Assembly: GCF_032884065.1 (NCBI RefSeq)
Contig: NC_088881.1
Location: 8,092,582-8,156,581 of the forward strand
DNA: 64,000 nt
Source of the DNA: Artemia franciscana
Lineage: Eukaryota; Arthropoda; Branchiopoda; Anostraca; Artemiidae
Reading direction: 5' to 3'
How positions within the stretch are numbered: the stretch's first letter is position 1; every line of letters begins with the position of its first letter. The position numbers were made by a program, and so were the translations under genes. The notes beneath the pieces were generated by a model, which saw only the letters and a list, made by a program, of their open reading frames with translations, searched no databases and was not told the DNA's origin. Positions 35,175 through 47,694 of this stretch are shown here, piece by piece.

Positions 35175-36510
35175 GGGGGTCTTTCGCCGTTGGTGGTAAG
35201 TCTGATCAATTGCTGTAAGCTTTTTTCTCGTTTTCCGCTGAACAACTTACTCACTGATTTACTAATTTTCATTTTTCCTTCCCAGCAGCAACAAGAGAGG
35301 AAGTACTTTGTACTAAGAATCTTGTTTACACCGTAAAAGTCAAACGTTTAGATTTAAAAAGAGTCTAGTCAGAAACTACAAATTCGACCAAGGACTTGTT
35401 ATAAAAGAATACTTAATCAGACTAACCATAATTATGATTTGGGACAGGGAGACAATGAATTTCACCAACTGGTTGACCATTGTTGCTAACCATGGATGAA
35501 ACTTTTGTAAAATAGCGGTAAAGTCGGTAAACAATTTTTTTTACCGACTGGCCCAACACAATGCAGGAGGGATTGAGCTCCACATGACGCCTCTAATTTT
35601 TGCTTAAAAAACCAATTAGCATGCCATAATATTTTTATATTTACTTTTATGCCTCTCCCAAGTAAAATACAGAGACAACCCTATCCTCAAAGGGTCTGAA
35701 CTATGCTCACTCGCTTTAAATTGTAGATTAAATTAAAACACCCATTAGCATATGCAATTTATTGCATATACCAACACTGAAGGAAAATCACCCAAGTCGG
35801 TTTATTGATGTCCTCTAGTACCCTTCGCCTCTCCCACAAAGACCCAAGCTGGAGATATCTACGCACATTGTACCTTTGAGCTAAAATTTGCTTTAAAGTG
35901 AAATAATTCTATTAGCATAACTAGAATAACCCAAAAAAAGGAAATAATTAACGTATATGTTCATTCATTTTTCTATCTCGCATAACAAGTATAACACACT
36001 AAAATATCAGATTCTTCATTTCTACAAATATCTGACAGAGAGACAAGCTCGTTTACATAGAAAAAAAAATAATAAAGAAACGGATTTTCAATCAAAATGA
36101 AAAACTCAACACACAAAAAATAAAAAAAAATCAATAAACACATGGTTTATTATTCACCACAAGAGAACAGACACCCCACCCGATGATACATAAGATACAA
36201 TTTCAACCAGCAATGGGACAAGAAGAGGGATATCAAGACCCGAGAGAAATCCCTAATAAGGAAAAATGAAAAATACTACATAATTAATAACTAACCAAAA
36301 GTAATAATCTTAACTTATTTTTTTAAACCCCAAACGATACATCAAAATTGAAGTTGATTCATCATATTTTGATCCATGCAGTAATATGAATCTACTTTAA
36401 AATTTCGCATAGAAAAACGGAACTTCTCTGAGGTTAAACCTAAACAAAGCAAAAAGTAAGCAGGAAGAAGCAAAACAAAAACAACTTAAAAATAGCCAAA
36501 AAACACATAC
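35171..36510. other. Intron 3 remainder, no gene recognised
   Basis: AT-rich. A faint repetition around AGCATATGCAATTTATTGCA and CCAATTAGCATGCC at 35610-35770 was seen. No coding sequence. Confidence 0.4.
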
Positions 36511-36753
36511 CAAGAGCCAGTGGATAGTTGTCAAGACAGTTCAAGTCGTACAACTTCCAGAGGAGGGCCTGATGAAGTCTGGTTAGTTCAAGGGAGTCAG
36601 CATGTGCAGATACACTAGGGTTTATTGCTGAAACAAGGGCTGCCACTTCTGTTTTTCTCGATCCAACAACAGGTTTACCTAAGAGGTAAACCCAAGATCT
36701 GGTTTGAACTCCAGTATCGATAGAGTGGCCTCTTCTATCATCAGCTATTCTGC
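36511..36753 (-). CDS. MEN1: Menin exon 3
   Basis: Acceptor TTACAG precedes GCAGAATAGC. GC completes the Gly codon begun in exon 2. Encodes RIADDRRGHSIDTGVQTRSW, VYLLGKPVVGSRKTEVAALV, SAINPSVSAHADSLELTRLH and QALLWKLYDLNCLDNYPLAL. Donor CTTG|GTATGT at 36510-36505. It aligns with human [20 protein letters not shown] and the [20 protein letters not shown] run. Frame phase is 1 on both sides. Confidence 0.95.
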
Positions 36754-38030
36754 CTGTAAGCCAGAGATGATATGATTAATACAGAGACTGGCTAATTAGA
36801 CGCAAATAGGGCGATTAAATACAGCAGCACTGAACCAGTAAAAAGCCATACGTCTTCCATATACTCTTTTTCGAGCCACTTCGTTACAAATTTGAAAAAA
36901 TAATTAAAAGAGGGCTGATTCAATTGAATATAGAAAGATTGAGTGCCCCTTTTGGTGGTTTAAAAGTGACCTGTCCTATTTTAAAATAGGACCCTTTCTC
37001 CTATTTGTCCACCGCAGCACCGCAGCACCACCGCAGCACCCATGATTTCAGAGGACCAAAATGTTAAGATAGTCCTTGCTATTTTAGATGGATAATGTGT
37101 AGATACATAGTCATTTCACTCAGAGTAATTATAGAATATGTTTCCAGGGAGAAGAGGGGGCATGACCAACGCATTCACAGTAACAATGACCTCCAATTAT
37201 GTCGTTGGTAAGTTCTTCATAGATAAACCTTAGTAGAAACAGGACATGTCAAACTTGTTAAGACTAGGACCTTGGAAGGAATTTAAATTCCTTCCCATTA
37301 CCTTTTAGAGGGTTTAGGGGGCAGTAGCCCTACTATTATTCTTACTTTGAATTGATTATTTATTCTAATTTCTGTTCCTTTTGAGTAACAATTATTCATT
37401 GCTAATAATTTATGTTCTTTTGCCCTTATAATAAATTTCACTTTATTTCAGTCCATTTAAGGTATTAATATCCCTCCTTGATTTTTTTGAGAACACTTTC
37501 TTTATTGGAACACCTGTTTATACTAAAATCATCTTCAATAAAAGAATTTGATCGCAGAATAAGCAAACGCATAATGTATGGTAAAAGATTAAGGATACAC
37601 ATTAAACTGGAGGATGTAGTTAGGAAGAGGAATGTCAAGCATCTGGCAAAATAAATGGTAATGATGGAGAAATTCCCCCACCACTAATTAGGTTTTGTTG
37701 GGATGTAGAGGCAAGGGGTCTTTGAGGCCCGAGCCTCAACTGAGTTTGGGATGTTCTTGCATTACAATAAATTCCCCCCCAAAATAGCTTCAACACAGTC
37801 TCCACCGTAAGGCTCTATGGCCAGGAAGGATCAGAAAAAAATCTGATCATCCACCTTAAAAAAAAATCCCTGAAATGACAAGCTAAACAGGGGAAAGACA
37901 CGTGACTTCACCAACTGAAATTAACATCCATCCCAATCAGAAACAAAAACTCCAGGGCAAAAAAAAAGAAACACTCATTCACCAGAGATTCTCTTACAAA
38001 ATTTTTGACAAAACTTTCAGAACTACGTCA
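36754..38030. other. Intron 2 stretch, no gene recognised
   Basis: Contains a short CACCGCAGCACCGCAGCACC repeat near 37010-37045. No coding or RNA feature otherwise. Confidence 0.4.
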
Positions 38031-38289
38031 CTGCATTATACTGTATACTTAATTATTATCGTTGCATAACCAACTCCATAAAGACAAAGTTTCTTACCCA
38101 CAAAAATAGGTCAAAAACGAATAAGAAACAGCTGAATTAGCAGAAGCATCGCTTAATTGTACTGCATTGTACTGTATACTTAATTATTATCGTTGCATAA
38201 CCAACTCCATAAAGACAAAGTTTCTTACCCACAAAAATAGGTCAAAAACGAATAAGAAACAGCTGAATTAGCAGAAGCATCGCTTAATA
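38031..38289. repeat. 131-bp tandem duplication
   Basis: CTGCATTRTACTGTATACTT at 38031 recurs at 38162, and the rest of the unit, down to GCAGAAGCATCGCTTAAT, is the same in both. Nearly identical copies indicate a recent event. Confidence 0.92.
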
Positions 38290-38399
38290 TGAACAGCCAT
38301 TGTGATTCTTTCTTACAAGTTATTCTCCACGAAAGAAGCAAAAAACCCAAAACAGGGAACTTCAAAGCATAATAGCAACTGGTTGCAAAGGTCAATGAT

Positions 38400-39905
38400 C
38401 TAAAATTCCCCCTGGGATCTTAAGAAAAGCTATTAGAATTAGGCTGTCTCACTCCTCAAGTTATGCTGATTAAAAGTTATCTATCAGATCTATCAGTGTC
38501 TAACGGTGATAAAGCTGATAATGTAACTCAAATCCTTCAAAACTCGAGCCCACAAGGAAGCATACTCTCTCCGTTTTTATTGTCTATTAATGTGGACGAT
38601 TTCAGAGTTACCGACAGGCTGCATAATACAAGCGTATGCTGATGATATCTATGTAACAATATCTTCCAAAGATGCGAATTTCTTAGATCATACAGCCAAA
38701 AAGGTATTTGCAATATTTGAAAAATGGACAGATAAAAATAAATCAAAATTCGATGTTAATAAATGCGAAGCTATCATCTTTACTAAGAAAAGAAAAATTT
38801 CACAGATTAATCTTCAGTTTTTAAGTCATAGAACAGCAATAAGTGATAAAGTAAGATACTTGGGCTTAACTATAGACAGGAAATTACTTTTGAATGACCA
38901 TGTTGAAAGTAAAGTAAAAGTCGCCAGACAATATTAAACAAAGTTGTTCTGTGCCGCCAGAACCACTTGGGGTCTCAAACCATTTGCCCTAAGAAAGTTA
39001 TATAAAGCTGCTATTAAATCCACCATTTTATAAGCAATACCTGTATGGTTGTCAGCGCTGAATAAAAAGAAAATTGTAAAAAAAGTTAGTATATATTCAA
39101 AGAATTTCTATGATTTTGATTTCCAAAGCTTTTGTATCTGCTAAAACTGAGAGAATAACAGTTTTAGCAGGATGCCTTCCTATTGACTTTAGTGCCAAAG
39201 AGATAACTCTCACCAGATATCTAAAGAGAGAAAGGCCTGACTATTGGCCAACCCTGAATAATTAAAATAGCCATAAATTAAATGTTCATAACTATTATAC
39301 TGACTCGCAAGCAAATTATGCATTCGGCAATTTCCTTTCTTCCTCTAACAAACCTTCCCCTAATAAACCTTCCTCGCATAAGCCTATATATGAAATGGTA
39401 TGAAATATTCTGCCAAGCTGTTAAGCCCTAGACCCTTCAGTTTTTTACTGATTATAATGACCTTCAAGTTGCAAAAGCTTTTCCTAATTATAAACTGACA
39501 CAAATTGTTACTGGTCACTGTAAATTAAATTCATTTTTATGTAGAATTCATAAAAGTAATTCTTCCACTTTTGATTGTGGTGATGACGAGAATTTATATC
39601 ATTATAGTTTTGAGTGTAAACTTTTTGAAAATGAAAGAGCCGAAATGCAATTTAGATTACAAGAGTTTTCTTATTCTGATATTTTCAATATTAATTTTAT
39701 TTGGTTTATTAAAGAGGCTCAATATGTCATTCTAACAACTTGAATCAAACAAAGAGACTGAAAATTGTCAATTTTTTTTACCCCTGTGTTCTTTTTAGTA
39801 ATTATATTTTTGTAGCTGACTTGTGATATAATTTATGTGTTATATTTTGTAGATTAGATAGTGGAATACTCTGTACGTGTTTAGTCACTAAATAAAATCT
39901 TTTAT
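38400..39905 (+). pseudogene. 5'-truncated LINE, RT palm to 3' end
   Basis: Reads MLIKSYLSDLSVSNGDKADN, then SSPQGSILSPFLLSINVDDF (RT motif PQGS-x-LSP). A frame change follows, then QAYADDIYVTISSKDANFLD (the YADD catalytic box) and KVRYLGLTIDRKLLLNDHVE. Further on come RITVLAGCLPIDFSAKEITL and, near the end, LTQIVTGHCKLNSFLCRIHK with CGDDENLYHYSFECKLFENE, a Cys/His tail seen after RT in several LINE clades. An AATAAA lies near 39890. Several stops and frame changes mark it as dead. It is antisense to menin in intron 2. Confidence 0.85.
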
Positions 39906-39959
39906 TCATGGTCTAAAATTTCTTGTCTGAAGTCTACTCGGCTGTCGATACCTGATTAA

Positions 39960-40825
39960 TAAATTTCAAGCAAATCCAGATATTTCAATGTGGAAGGCAG
40001 GCGAGGCTCAGAAGTGACCAGTGTCTCTTACAATTCATTCCATCTACCCACTTGGCCCGTGTCCAAAATGTTTCAAGTGGGTCTGAACACTACAGTGCAA
40101 AAGTTGGAAAAGGAGAGTAGGTCTCAAGTGTATCATTACTATCAAGTCCCGTTTGTTCAAGGCCAAAACTCCATAAATTTCAAGCCCATCAGGGAAAGAA
40201 AATCTGCTTACCTTTCTGCACAAAATTTGATGGGGTAATAGGGGAAGAAGGGGGGTGTTAGAGAGGCCAAACACGCAAAAATCCCAACATTATCTGTCCC
40301 CCTTCCTCCAAGGAAAAAATCGTGCGTACGTGCCAGATGCTAAGAACCAACAGACTCAAAAGCCCTACGTGATCCTTGTTGAAACAGGGCGAAAATTTCA
40401 ATTATTTTGCAAAAAATTAGTGGTGGGAGATATGGTGCTAGAGGGGCCACAAGCACACTTCGTGGCTCCTATGATACGAATTACTACTACTACTAACAAC
40501 AACACCGCAGCACCAAGCCACCTGAGGCTCACACAGCTACACAGGCTCCTCCTCCATCGCAATCTATTCAAAGCCTCCCTCTTTACACCCTCCCAGGAAG
40601 TTCCCATTTCGTTTAAAATCTTTCTTTATGACATCCTCCCACCCCAGACGACGACGGCCTGCTTTCCGTGCGACTGCTGTGTCTTTTACTAGGCTATAAT
40701 TTCCTCGAGTGGCGACACTCCTCAAGTGGGAATAGGGTTGATCACAAGGTCCCCAGTCTTGCAGGTACCCCGAAAGGGTCGAGGCAGCCCATTGCAGAGG
40801 CCGTTGTCCATAGTATGATACGAAT
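39960..40825 (-). pseudogene. RTE-like LINE C-terminus and 3' region
   Basis: The minus strand encodes GRRRLGWEDVIKKDLK at about 40625-40665. This is followed in another frame by MGTSWEGVKREALNRLRWRR and SLCSCVSLRWLGAAV, the terminal segment common to RTE-type LINE proteins that end in GWEDVI...W. A 3' region of about 430 bp follows toward 39960. Related 3' pieces lie at 45566 and 20711. A frameshift separates the two coding pieces. It is in the menin sense orientation. Confidence 0.8.
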
Positions 40826-41638
40826 GAGTAAATAATCTAAAAATTAAACAAATAAAAATATAGTGAACGGGTATTATATTTTAAGAAAGACAGTGAAAAA
40901 ACAACAACAACAAAACACAAACAAACTTTTAATAATAAAAAAGGTCTGAATATTTCGACTTCATGTCCAAAAGCCTGTGTCATTAGAAAACATTATTATA
41001 GAAAAATAAATTTAACAGAACATATGAATTAAAGAAAAAAACACAGATGAAAAAACAACAACAAAAAATTTACATATTAATAATATCAAATATGATATCT
41101 GTTTGTCCCTGCAAACAGCACGAAAATCAAATAAAACCAGGATATCACAAAAATTAAACAGAATCCAGAAATCAAAATTCTGCTTGAAATTAGGTGCAAG
41201 GTGACCTTTCTGCAAAAAAAAACAACATTGATGTGGAGAGGAGTGGAATGCAGTAGGATTTTGTTTTAATAAATTAAGACTTGGGTCGCTTTGCAGAGGC
41301 TGTGACCTCTTTGGCTGATCCACCCCCCCCCCCAAAAAAAAAATTGCGACACCGATCCCGAATGTAAAATTTAGTTAATTTTTTTTACTATCTTTAACTA
41401 TGGCATAGTTGACGCGTGCAAAAGAAGAATAGTAAATAAAACATAGAGAGAAAAAAATGATACGTGATGCTCAAATTACATTCAACTTCTTTTGAATTTG
41501 TTAGTTACCTTTAACTTTAGCATTCTTGATGCGTGCAAAAGAAGAAGAAGAAACAAAACATTTAGTAAAAACAAATGACCTATGCCAAAATCCATCTTCA
41601 AAGAAGAAGAAGAAAAAACATAAAAAAAAGAAGCCTAC
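40826..41638. other. Intron 2 5' portion, no gene recognised
   Basis: A-rich with CAACAACAAC runs. TTGCGTGCAAAAGAAGAA-type sequence occurs twice (about 41412-41440 and 41528-41560), a small duplication. No coding signal. Confidence 0.4.
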
Positions 41639-41791
41639 CATGCCAAGTGACTTCAAGTGTCTTGCTACAATTCTCTCCAAATTGAACCCATGTATGATCT
41701 TCAGAAAGTGCTAAGTGAACATCAGAAAGGCCAAAAACTTGGCACGCTGCCACTACTGCATATGTAACTCCAAACGGGTCTAACCTCCCTT
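41639..41791 (-). CDS. MEN1: Menin exon 2
   Basis: Acceptor CTCTTTTTCAG precedes AAGGGAGG. AA completes the Glu codon from exon 1. Encodes EGRLDPFGVTYAVVAACQVF, GLSDVHLALSEDHTWVQFGE and NCSKTLEVTWH. Donor G|GTAGGC at 41638-41633 splits the next Gly codon. This is the best-conserved part: human has [20 protein letters not shown] followed by SEDHAWVVFG. The 153 nt are exactly 51 codons. Confidence 0.96.
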
Positions 41792-42142
41792 CTGAAAAAG
41801 AGAAAAAAATAGTGTATGCTAGCAGTGTCGCAAAACGTTTTTGGAATGTCCTTGATACCAAGACTAGTTGGCTTGACATCCAAATAATCGGACAGTACTG
41901 AACACCGTCCACCCTCCCCTTCTAAAAGACAGTATGTAGCATTATCACAACTTTAAAAGAGTAATTTTTATCTTGACAGCAAGTTTCTGCTGTTTTTCTA
42001 TTGCAAAACTGTATCGATGCGTTTGCATCATTATATGTAAATGTTACATAGTCAGCTGCATAAAAGCAAACTTTTCTAGCACGAAATGAATCAAGAAAGG
42101 TTAAATAAAAAACTAAACGGCAAATTTATGTAGCCCCTTGCC
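41792..42142. other. Intron 1 3' end, no gene recognised
   Basis: Short AT-rich stretch between exon 2 and the hAT element. Includes the 5' target-site copy CCCTTGCC at 42135-42142. Confidence 0.5.
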
Positions 42143-45020
42143 CAGGGGCGGATCCAGGATTTTCTTTAGGGGGGGGGGGCACATAATAGGTTGCTAGGAT
42201 AAACGTGAGAACAAAGAAGTGCCTGTAATTTAAAGGGAGCCTAGACAACTATGCGTCGTAATTAGGTAGCCTGGTAGCCCCCCATTTAACACGTTCACTT
42301 TCTTTCTCTCTTTTTCCTTTAATTTTTGCTTGTTTGTGGAAATTTGTCCTTCTTCCTATTACATCTCTTTCTCAAATTTCAGTTTTATTCTGGATCTCAG
42401 AGTAATATCTTAATTCTTTATATTATTATATTATATTATTATTTCATACACTTTATATTATTTCATTATTAATTCTTTATATCGTAATTAGGTAGCCGGT
42501 ATTCCAAAGCCTGGTGAGGGTTAAAGTTCTGCTAAATCTGTTGAAATTGAAATGGTATAAAAATATTGATAAAAAAAGATAGTAAGTTATGAAAACCATC
42601 CCGCCATAAAAAAAGCTGTTCACCATCAATAAAAAAATGATATTTAATATTTTCTGCATAATTTTTTGCCTTTACACGTCTGACCACTATAGCGAGTGAG
42701 TTAATCCTTTTGTCAAAAAGAAAAAAGAAATTGAACGATCTTTTGGGGTCATGCACTCTTTGTGACAATTTGTATATTGTCAAAAAGTGACAATATACAA
42801 ATAACTAAGTGACATTTTTTGTCCAATTTTGTTTTGAGATGTCAAATTTGTGACATTTGTATTCGTATATTGTATATACGATTTGTATATGTCAAACCGT
42901 TTAGCATGTCACCCAGCTTTATGGCATCGGAGGTAGTAATGAAGAGTAGGAAATGAGGATAAAGATGCAACTTGTATATTCGTAAAATATATATTAAACA
43001 TTAAATACTAGTTCTTTTGGGAATGTAACAAGAAAAACAGAATGTTTTCCTTATTATAATGCAACAGATAGACATGCATAAAAAAAATTTAAAACGAGGG
43101 TTTTAGGTATAGGCAATAAAGCACTAACTAATCACTATTTCTTTTTAAAAATAGTGTTTTAATAAACAGTGTCAACTTTGATGAACTCTCAAAAATTTAC
43201 TAATCAAAATTTTGCTTTAAATAACAAAGTAGCGTATCTTTCCATGTTTTAAAGTTCGAAATAACTCGTTTATATTACAGAATTCACACTTTATAAGAAA
43301 AAGTCTATTTCTCCATTCCCGCCATATCTATTTATTACACGGTCGATATCTACCTCAATATTTAGGTGAATGTTTACAATGGCTAGTCCTGTCAGTCTAC
43401 AATCATGTCCGTTTAGAGCTCTTCGTTAGTATTTCCTTTTCTATTCATCTAAGACCAAAATCGTCAGAAAAACATGAACTCTAATTAAGATGCATGTAGG
43501 GATTTGCTTCAAACTAAGTAAATGAGTCAAAATACTCCTTAAAAAAATTATTATGTGTTTGTTATTTTTGTATTTGATAGGCATAGATTGGTAATTTAAA
43601 TTCTCAAGGTTTCAAGCTGTGGTAGATTTCTAATTATTTTTTTTTTTAGTCTTGAGATTTTCAGATATTTAATTCGAACGTTTAAATCTCGATATGTCTG
43701 TTAAGCACAAATATAAAAATTTGAAATTTGACTGAGGTTTAGCATTAAGTTTAAGAATTTACCTCTAAAAATTTTGATTTATAAACAACTAATCGTGGAA
43801 ATATGATTGGATGAAATGTATCAAAGTAAGCATAAAAATCCTCAGCGGTATATATAGTTTAGACAATTTTATGGACAAATATATGCAACCCCTATACAAT
43901 AGCATAACTATATTTTGTGATGTGTTGGTATTGAGAAGGTGAGAAATTCTGAAGTAATATTGTAGTTGCATTACATTTCCGTGGTTAACTCAAGTTGTAT
44001 GAATTTTCATTTTTCCTTAAAATTTTATTAGTAAATGTTTGAAAAAAAATCGATGCCATTCTTCTGATTCAAAATGAGAATTCATAGACCCATCTCTACC
44101 AGCTAGATAAAAAAAACACAGTTATTTGCCTTCTTTTACAAACAATTTTTCGAAAATTTATTTTTCTTAAATGATTGCTCCGACCTTGGAAGGAGTATTT
44201 CAATTCATATACTTAGTTTTAAGCATATACTTATACAAACTTTTATTAAAATTCTGAAGAGTTTGACCTTTATTTTAATGTTTTAGGATGAACAGAGGAG
44301 GTGATATGTCATATAATGCAGAGGTTTAATTAGATTAAAATAGGCAGTAAAGTGGCCACCATTTCCTCACCAAAATCCAAAACTTAGATTAATAATTTTT
44401 GCACTTCTCATACGTTTAATTTCTATTATACAAATTCCCTAAAAAACACCTAATGTTAAAAAAAACCTAAAAAAACCTAAATATTAAAAAAACCTAAAAT
44501 GTTAAAAAAAAACACCCAGCTTTGCAAAAAAGCAAACCCAAAAAACTGAAACAGACAGCCAAAAAAAGTAATGATACCAATTTCTTCACCTCAGTGTCAT
44601 ACTTCTGAGCCCCTTTGTGACAGCACAATCCTGAAATATCATTTCGGCTGCCTAAAGAAGTTAGGATTATAAATTTCCCCTCTCCTTGTTATTACGAAAT
44701 GAAAATTTTCGCCTCCCAGTTAGCTTTTGTGGTAATCCGGACAGATTCCCTTGATAAACCTAAATTTAATTAAATACTTTTTGGCAGTATGCGACATTAG
44801 TAAAATCTAACAGAGACTGAACAAAGTGACTAAAACCTTGTTTCAAACTTGTTTGCAAAAAGAAACAGTCTTAATAACTAAAGACTTATTGAAACATTAA
44901 CTATTAAAAACCAATTATAAAAAAAAACAACTTTCATCCCAACCCAAACCAGAGCAAACGTTCCCAACCACAAATCAACCATCTCTTCTGGGGGGGACGT
45001 GCCCCCTGGATCCACCACTG
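42143..45020. mobile_element. hAT-type element, 2.88 kb, non-autonomous or decayed
   Basis: The left end reads CAGGGGCGGATCCAGG. The right end is the complement of CAGTGGTGGATCCAGG (14 of 16 match). The 8-bp direct repeat CCCTTGCC flanks it at 42135-42142 and 45021-45028. Both features are diagnostic of hAT elements. No transposase domain could be recognised inside. The interior is AT-rich and contains a small repeated segment (GTAATTAGGTAGCC at about 42259 and 42484). Confidence 0.9.
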
Positions 45021-45028
45021 CCCTTGCC

Positions 45029-45565
45029 TTGTTAGATGGAGGCACTTTATAATTAAAGCTTACAAATCACTCTCCATGATAGAGGAAAAAACATGTAACT
45101 TTTCTTTTCTCCAGTAATCCCCTCATATCTTGCTTCTCTCTGTCTAGTATCTCTCCAATCATCTTCCAAATAGTACTTACCTATTGCCTAAGCACCCTGC
45201 ATTCTGAGCAAATTTCAGTTTTTCACAACTTTTTCAAGTTTTAGGTCCCTTGCCTAAGACTAAGGTGGGCATCCAAAAAATTGTCCAAAATTTCTCTCTC
45301 ACTTCAGCACGTATTGTCTTGCTAGACAAGTACCCATGCTGTGCCTATACCAATGCTATCAACACCAGTCAGGCCCAAGCCAAACAAGCCTAAAGGCCAC
45401 CTCCTTTGGTCTCAACTAGCATTCAAGCGTTTCTCTTCAGGATAGACGGGGAGGGGGTGCCCACCGTCTCCAATCACTTGCCAAATAGTATCTATTCATT
45501 GCCTCAGCTCACTCCGGCATTCTGAGCAAATTTCATTTTGTGAAAATTTCAAATTTTCATTTTTT
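45029..45565. repeat. Stretch with an old internal duplication
   Basis: CCAATCATCTTCCAAATAGTACTTACC...CTGAGCAAATTTCA near 45155-45220 is echoed by CCAATCACTTGCCAAATAGT...TCTGAGCAAATTTCA near 45469-45535. No coding signal. Confidence 0.5.
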
Positions 45566-45860
45566 GAGCGTGTGTCGCTGTGTTGGCCTCAGGCGGCTTG
45601 GTGCTGCGGTGAGTTGTTGTAAGTAGTAGTAGTAGTAATTCATATCATAGGAGCCACTAAGTGTGCTTGTGGCCCCTCTAGTACCATCTCTCCCACCACT
45701 AATTTATTGCAAAAAATCGTCATCTGTGCTTTGTTTGAACAATGAACACGTTGGGCTTTTCAGTCTGTATGGCTAGAGAACAAAGTTGGTTCTTAACCTC
45801 TGGCGTGTACCCACGATTTTTGAACTTTCAAAGGCTCACTTCTAGTATAACTGCATGCCA
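45566..45860 (+). pseudogene. RTE-like LINE C-terminal tip and 3' region
   Basis: Begins VCRCVGLRRLGAAV, then GTAGTAGTAGTAGTAATTC and CATAGGAGCCACTAAGTGTG. It is the inverted counterpart of the 3' region at 40240-40560 on the opposite strand. Only the last codons and the 3' untranslated part remain. Confidence 0.7.
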
Positions 45861-46659
45861 GTCTTTTCTGTGACAACGTCTGTACACAGTCCTACGCAAC
45901 ACACTTAGTTTGCTGATTTTGTTTCTTTGAGTTTTAATGCAAAGTAATGAAATATGAAATGGAATATAAAAATATGAAAAATGAAAATGTGAAATATAAT
46001 AAAATATGCATATTTCATGCTTATTTTGGTAATGGTGAAGTTTATCCCCTCTTGTGTTTTGCCCTGGTTGACTTGGTCATTTGAAAAAAACTATCAATAT
46101 ATAACAAGCAAAAATTAATTAAAAACCTTTTTCCACATTTCTATACAGAATAAATCCGACTCATTTTGGGTTGAATGGTTACTCTTTACTTTCATAATAT
46201 CAGCATAGCCCAAAAAATATTGTCGGAAACCAAGAGGGATTAAATATCCATTTCACATTTTTATATCCGTTTTTAAAGTTCTTTGTACATCCTTCCCCGT
46301 GCCCTCTGAAAAAAACAATCCAAGTCCAGGGTACAGTCCTGGGGATTATACATAAATTTCTACCTTCACCCTTCTCGCGTATCTCCCTTATAACTAATTC
46401 TGTATTTATCTGAAGGCTCAAATAGAGTAGCGATGTTTCGACTTTAAAATGCACCCTCCGAGGTATCTCCCTCCCTCCCTATATTCCCTACAGTTTTGCT
46501 ATTAGCGGGTGTGATAATTCAAAAACAGAAATGTGGGCGAAAAGTAAAAAAAAAAGTAAAAACAGTAAAAAAGAGAAGAAGATGCCCCTAAATAGCTTCA
46601 GCTAAATGACTTATTTTGGTATTGTTTGCCTGGTCATCCAGCAACTGATGAGTCATTAT
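45861..46659. other. Intron 1 stretch, no gene recognised
   Basis: AT-rich. AAATATGAAAAATGAAAATG-type simple sequence at about 45945-46020. Nothing else recognised. Confidence 0.4.
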
Positions 46660-46950
46660 TAACAATCAATCAATCAATCAATTTATTTCTGACCCGTCAA
46701 CAAAACAAAGGAGGGTTTGTAGCCATAGTGACGGAATAAGACAAAAAATAAAAAGTGAAAATAAACAACAACGAAAAGAGATATTACAATCAACAAAAAC
46801 AGACATAACTACATACTATACATAAGAGGGAAGACCACTGGTGGTTAAGTTTTCTAGCGGAGGGTTTAAAATCCTCCGCTCTTTTATCAGTAATGTTTCC
46901 AGACAGAAACAATTTGAATTTTTGTTCCAGAGAAGAATAACAGTCCTGCA
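46660..46950 (-). pseudogene. LINE 3' end with GATT repeat tail
   Basis: The minus strand ends TGACGGGTCAGAAATAAATT followed by GATTGATTGATTG, a common LINE tail form. Just upstream the frame QDCYSSLEQKFKLFLSGNIT, DKRAEDFKPSARKLNHQWSS is open. It could be the end of the LINE protein, but no RT motif is present to prove it. Confidence 0.5.
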
Positions 46951-46954
46951 TTAA

Positions 46955-47115
46955 AAAAAAGACATAGAATCTTAACGAAAATCACACCATCAGATTCAGC
47001 GTATCAGAGAACACTACTGTAGAAGTTTCAAGCTCCTATCTACAAAGATGTGGAATTTTGCATTTTTTGCCAGAAGGCAGATCACGGATGCGTGTTTATT
47101 TGTTTTTTTGTTTTT
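46955..47115 (+). repeat. Interspersed repeat, copy 1
   Basis: CATAGAATCTTAACGAAAAT to GTGTTTATTTGTTTTT is matched at 60637-60783 with about 90% identity by eye. The second copy continues into the larger insertion at 60614-62039, so this is a truncated piece of that element. Confidence 0.75.
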
Positions 47116-47400
47116 ATTTTTTGTTTGTTTTTGTCTCTTATAGCCTAAGAGATTCTTAGGGCTATATTTTATAAAATCTGATTTGGCTGAATATGGCTCT
47201 AAAATGTAGATAGATCTACTAAGGAAAAATAGTTGGAATGAATATTTAGTAATCAGATCAAAATGATCAATTTTTTCGTTACCCAGCATTGCCCATTCGC
47301 ATTTACTTCTAAGTTAACCGAGATAGTCCTGCTAATATCAATTTTCAAACCTATTCTCTCACACTGAGCTCTTGGAGTGTCCAAAAACTCATTAATTTTG

Positions 47401-47436
<36 letters not shown>

Positions 47437-47694
47437 CTAGGACCCTCAAATGCTGCAAGTACTGCAAGCATAACCCACTAACTAAAGTACCAACTAGACT
47501 GAGGCCAATGTATCAACGCAAGCTCCTCCTCCACTAAGACACTCAAATTGTCGAAATGTGCTAAGTGTAGGAGAAATCTACCTCTCCATTTGAATAAAAA
47601 CAAATTCTCTTCCATACAATACAAACAAAGCAGCATGGATGTGTACATGAATTTTATTCGTTGGGAGAAAGGAGGAGTCAAACCATTTCTAGGT
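47116..47694. other. Intron 1 stretch, no gene recognised
   Basis: Contains an A-run of about 30 at 47402-47432. No other feature. Confidence 0.4.

Noticed and set aside
42532-42783. 83-codon minus-strand frame inside the hAT element as a transposase piece
   Set aside because: I can match no hAT transposase motif in it. It is kept only as part of an unassigned interior.
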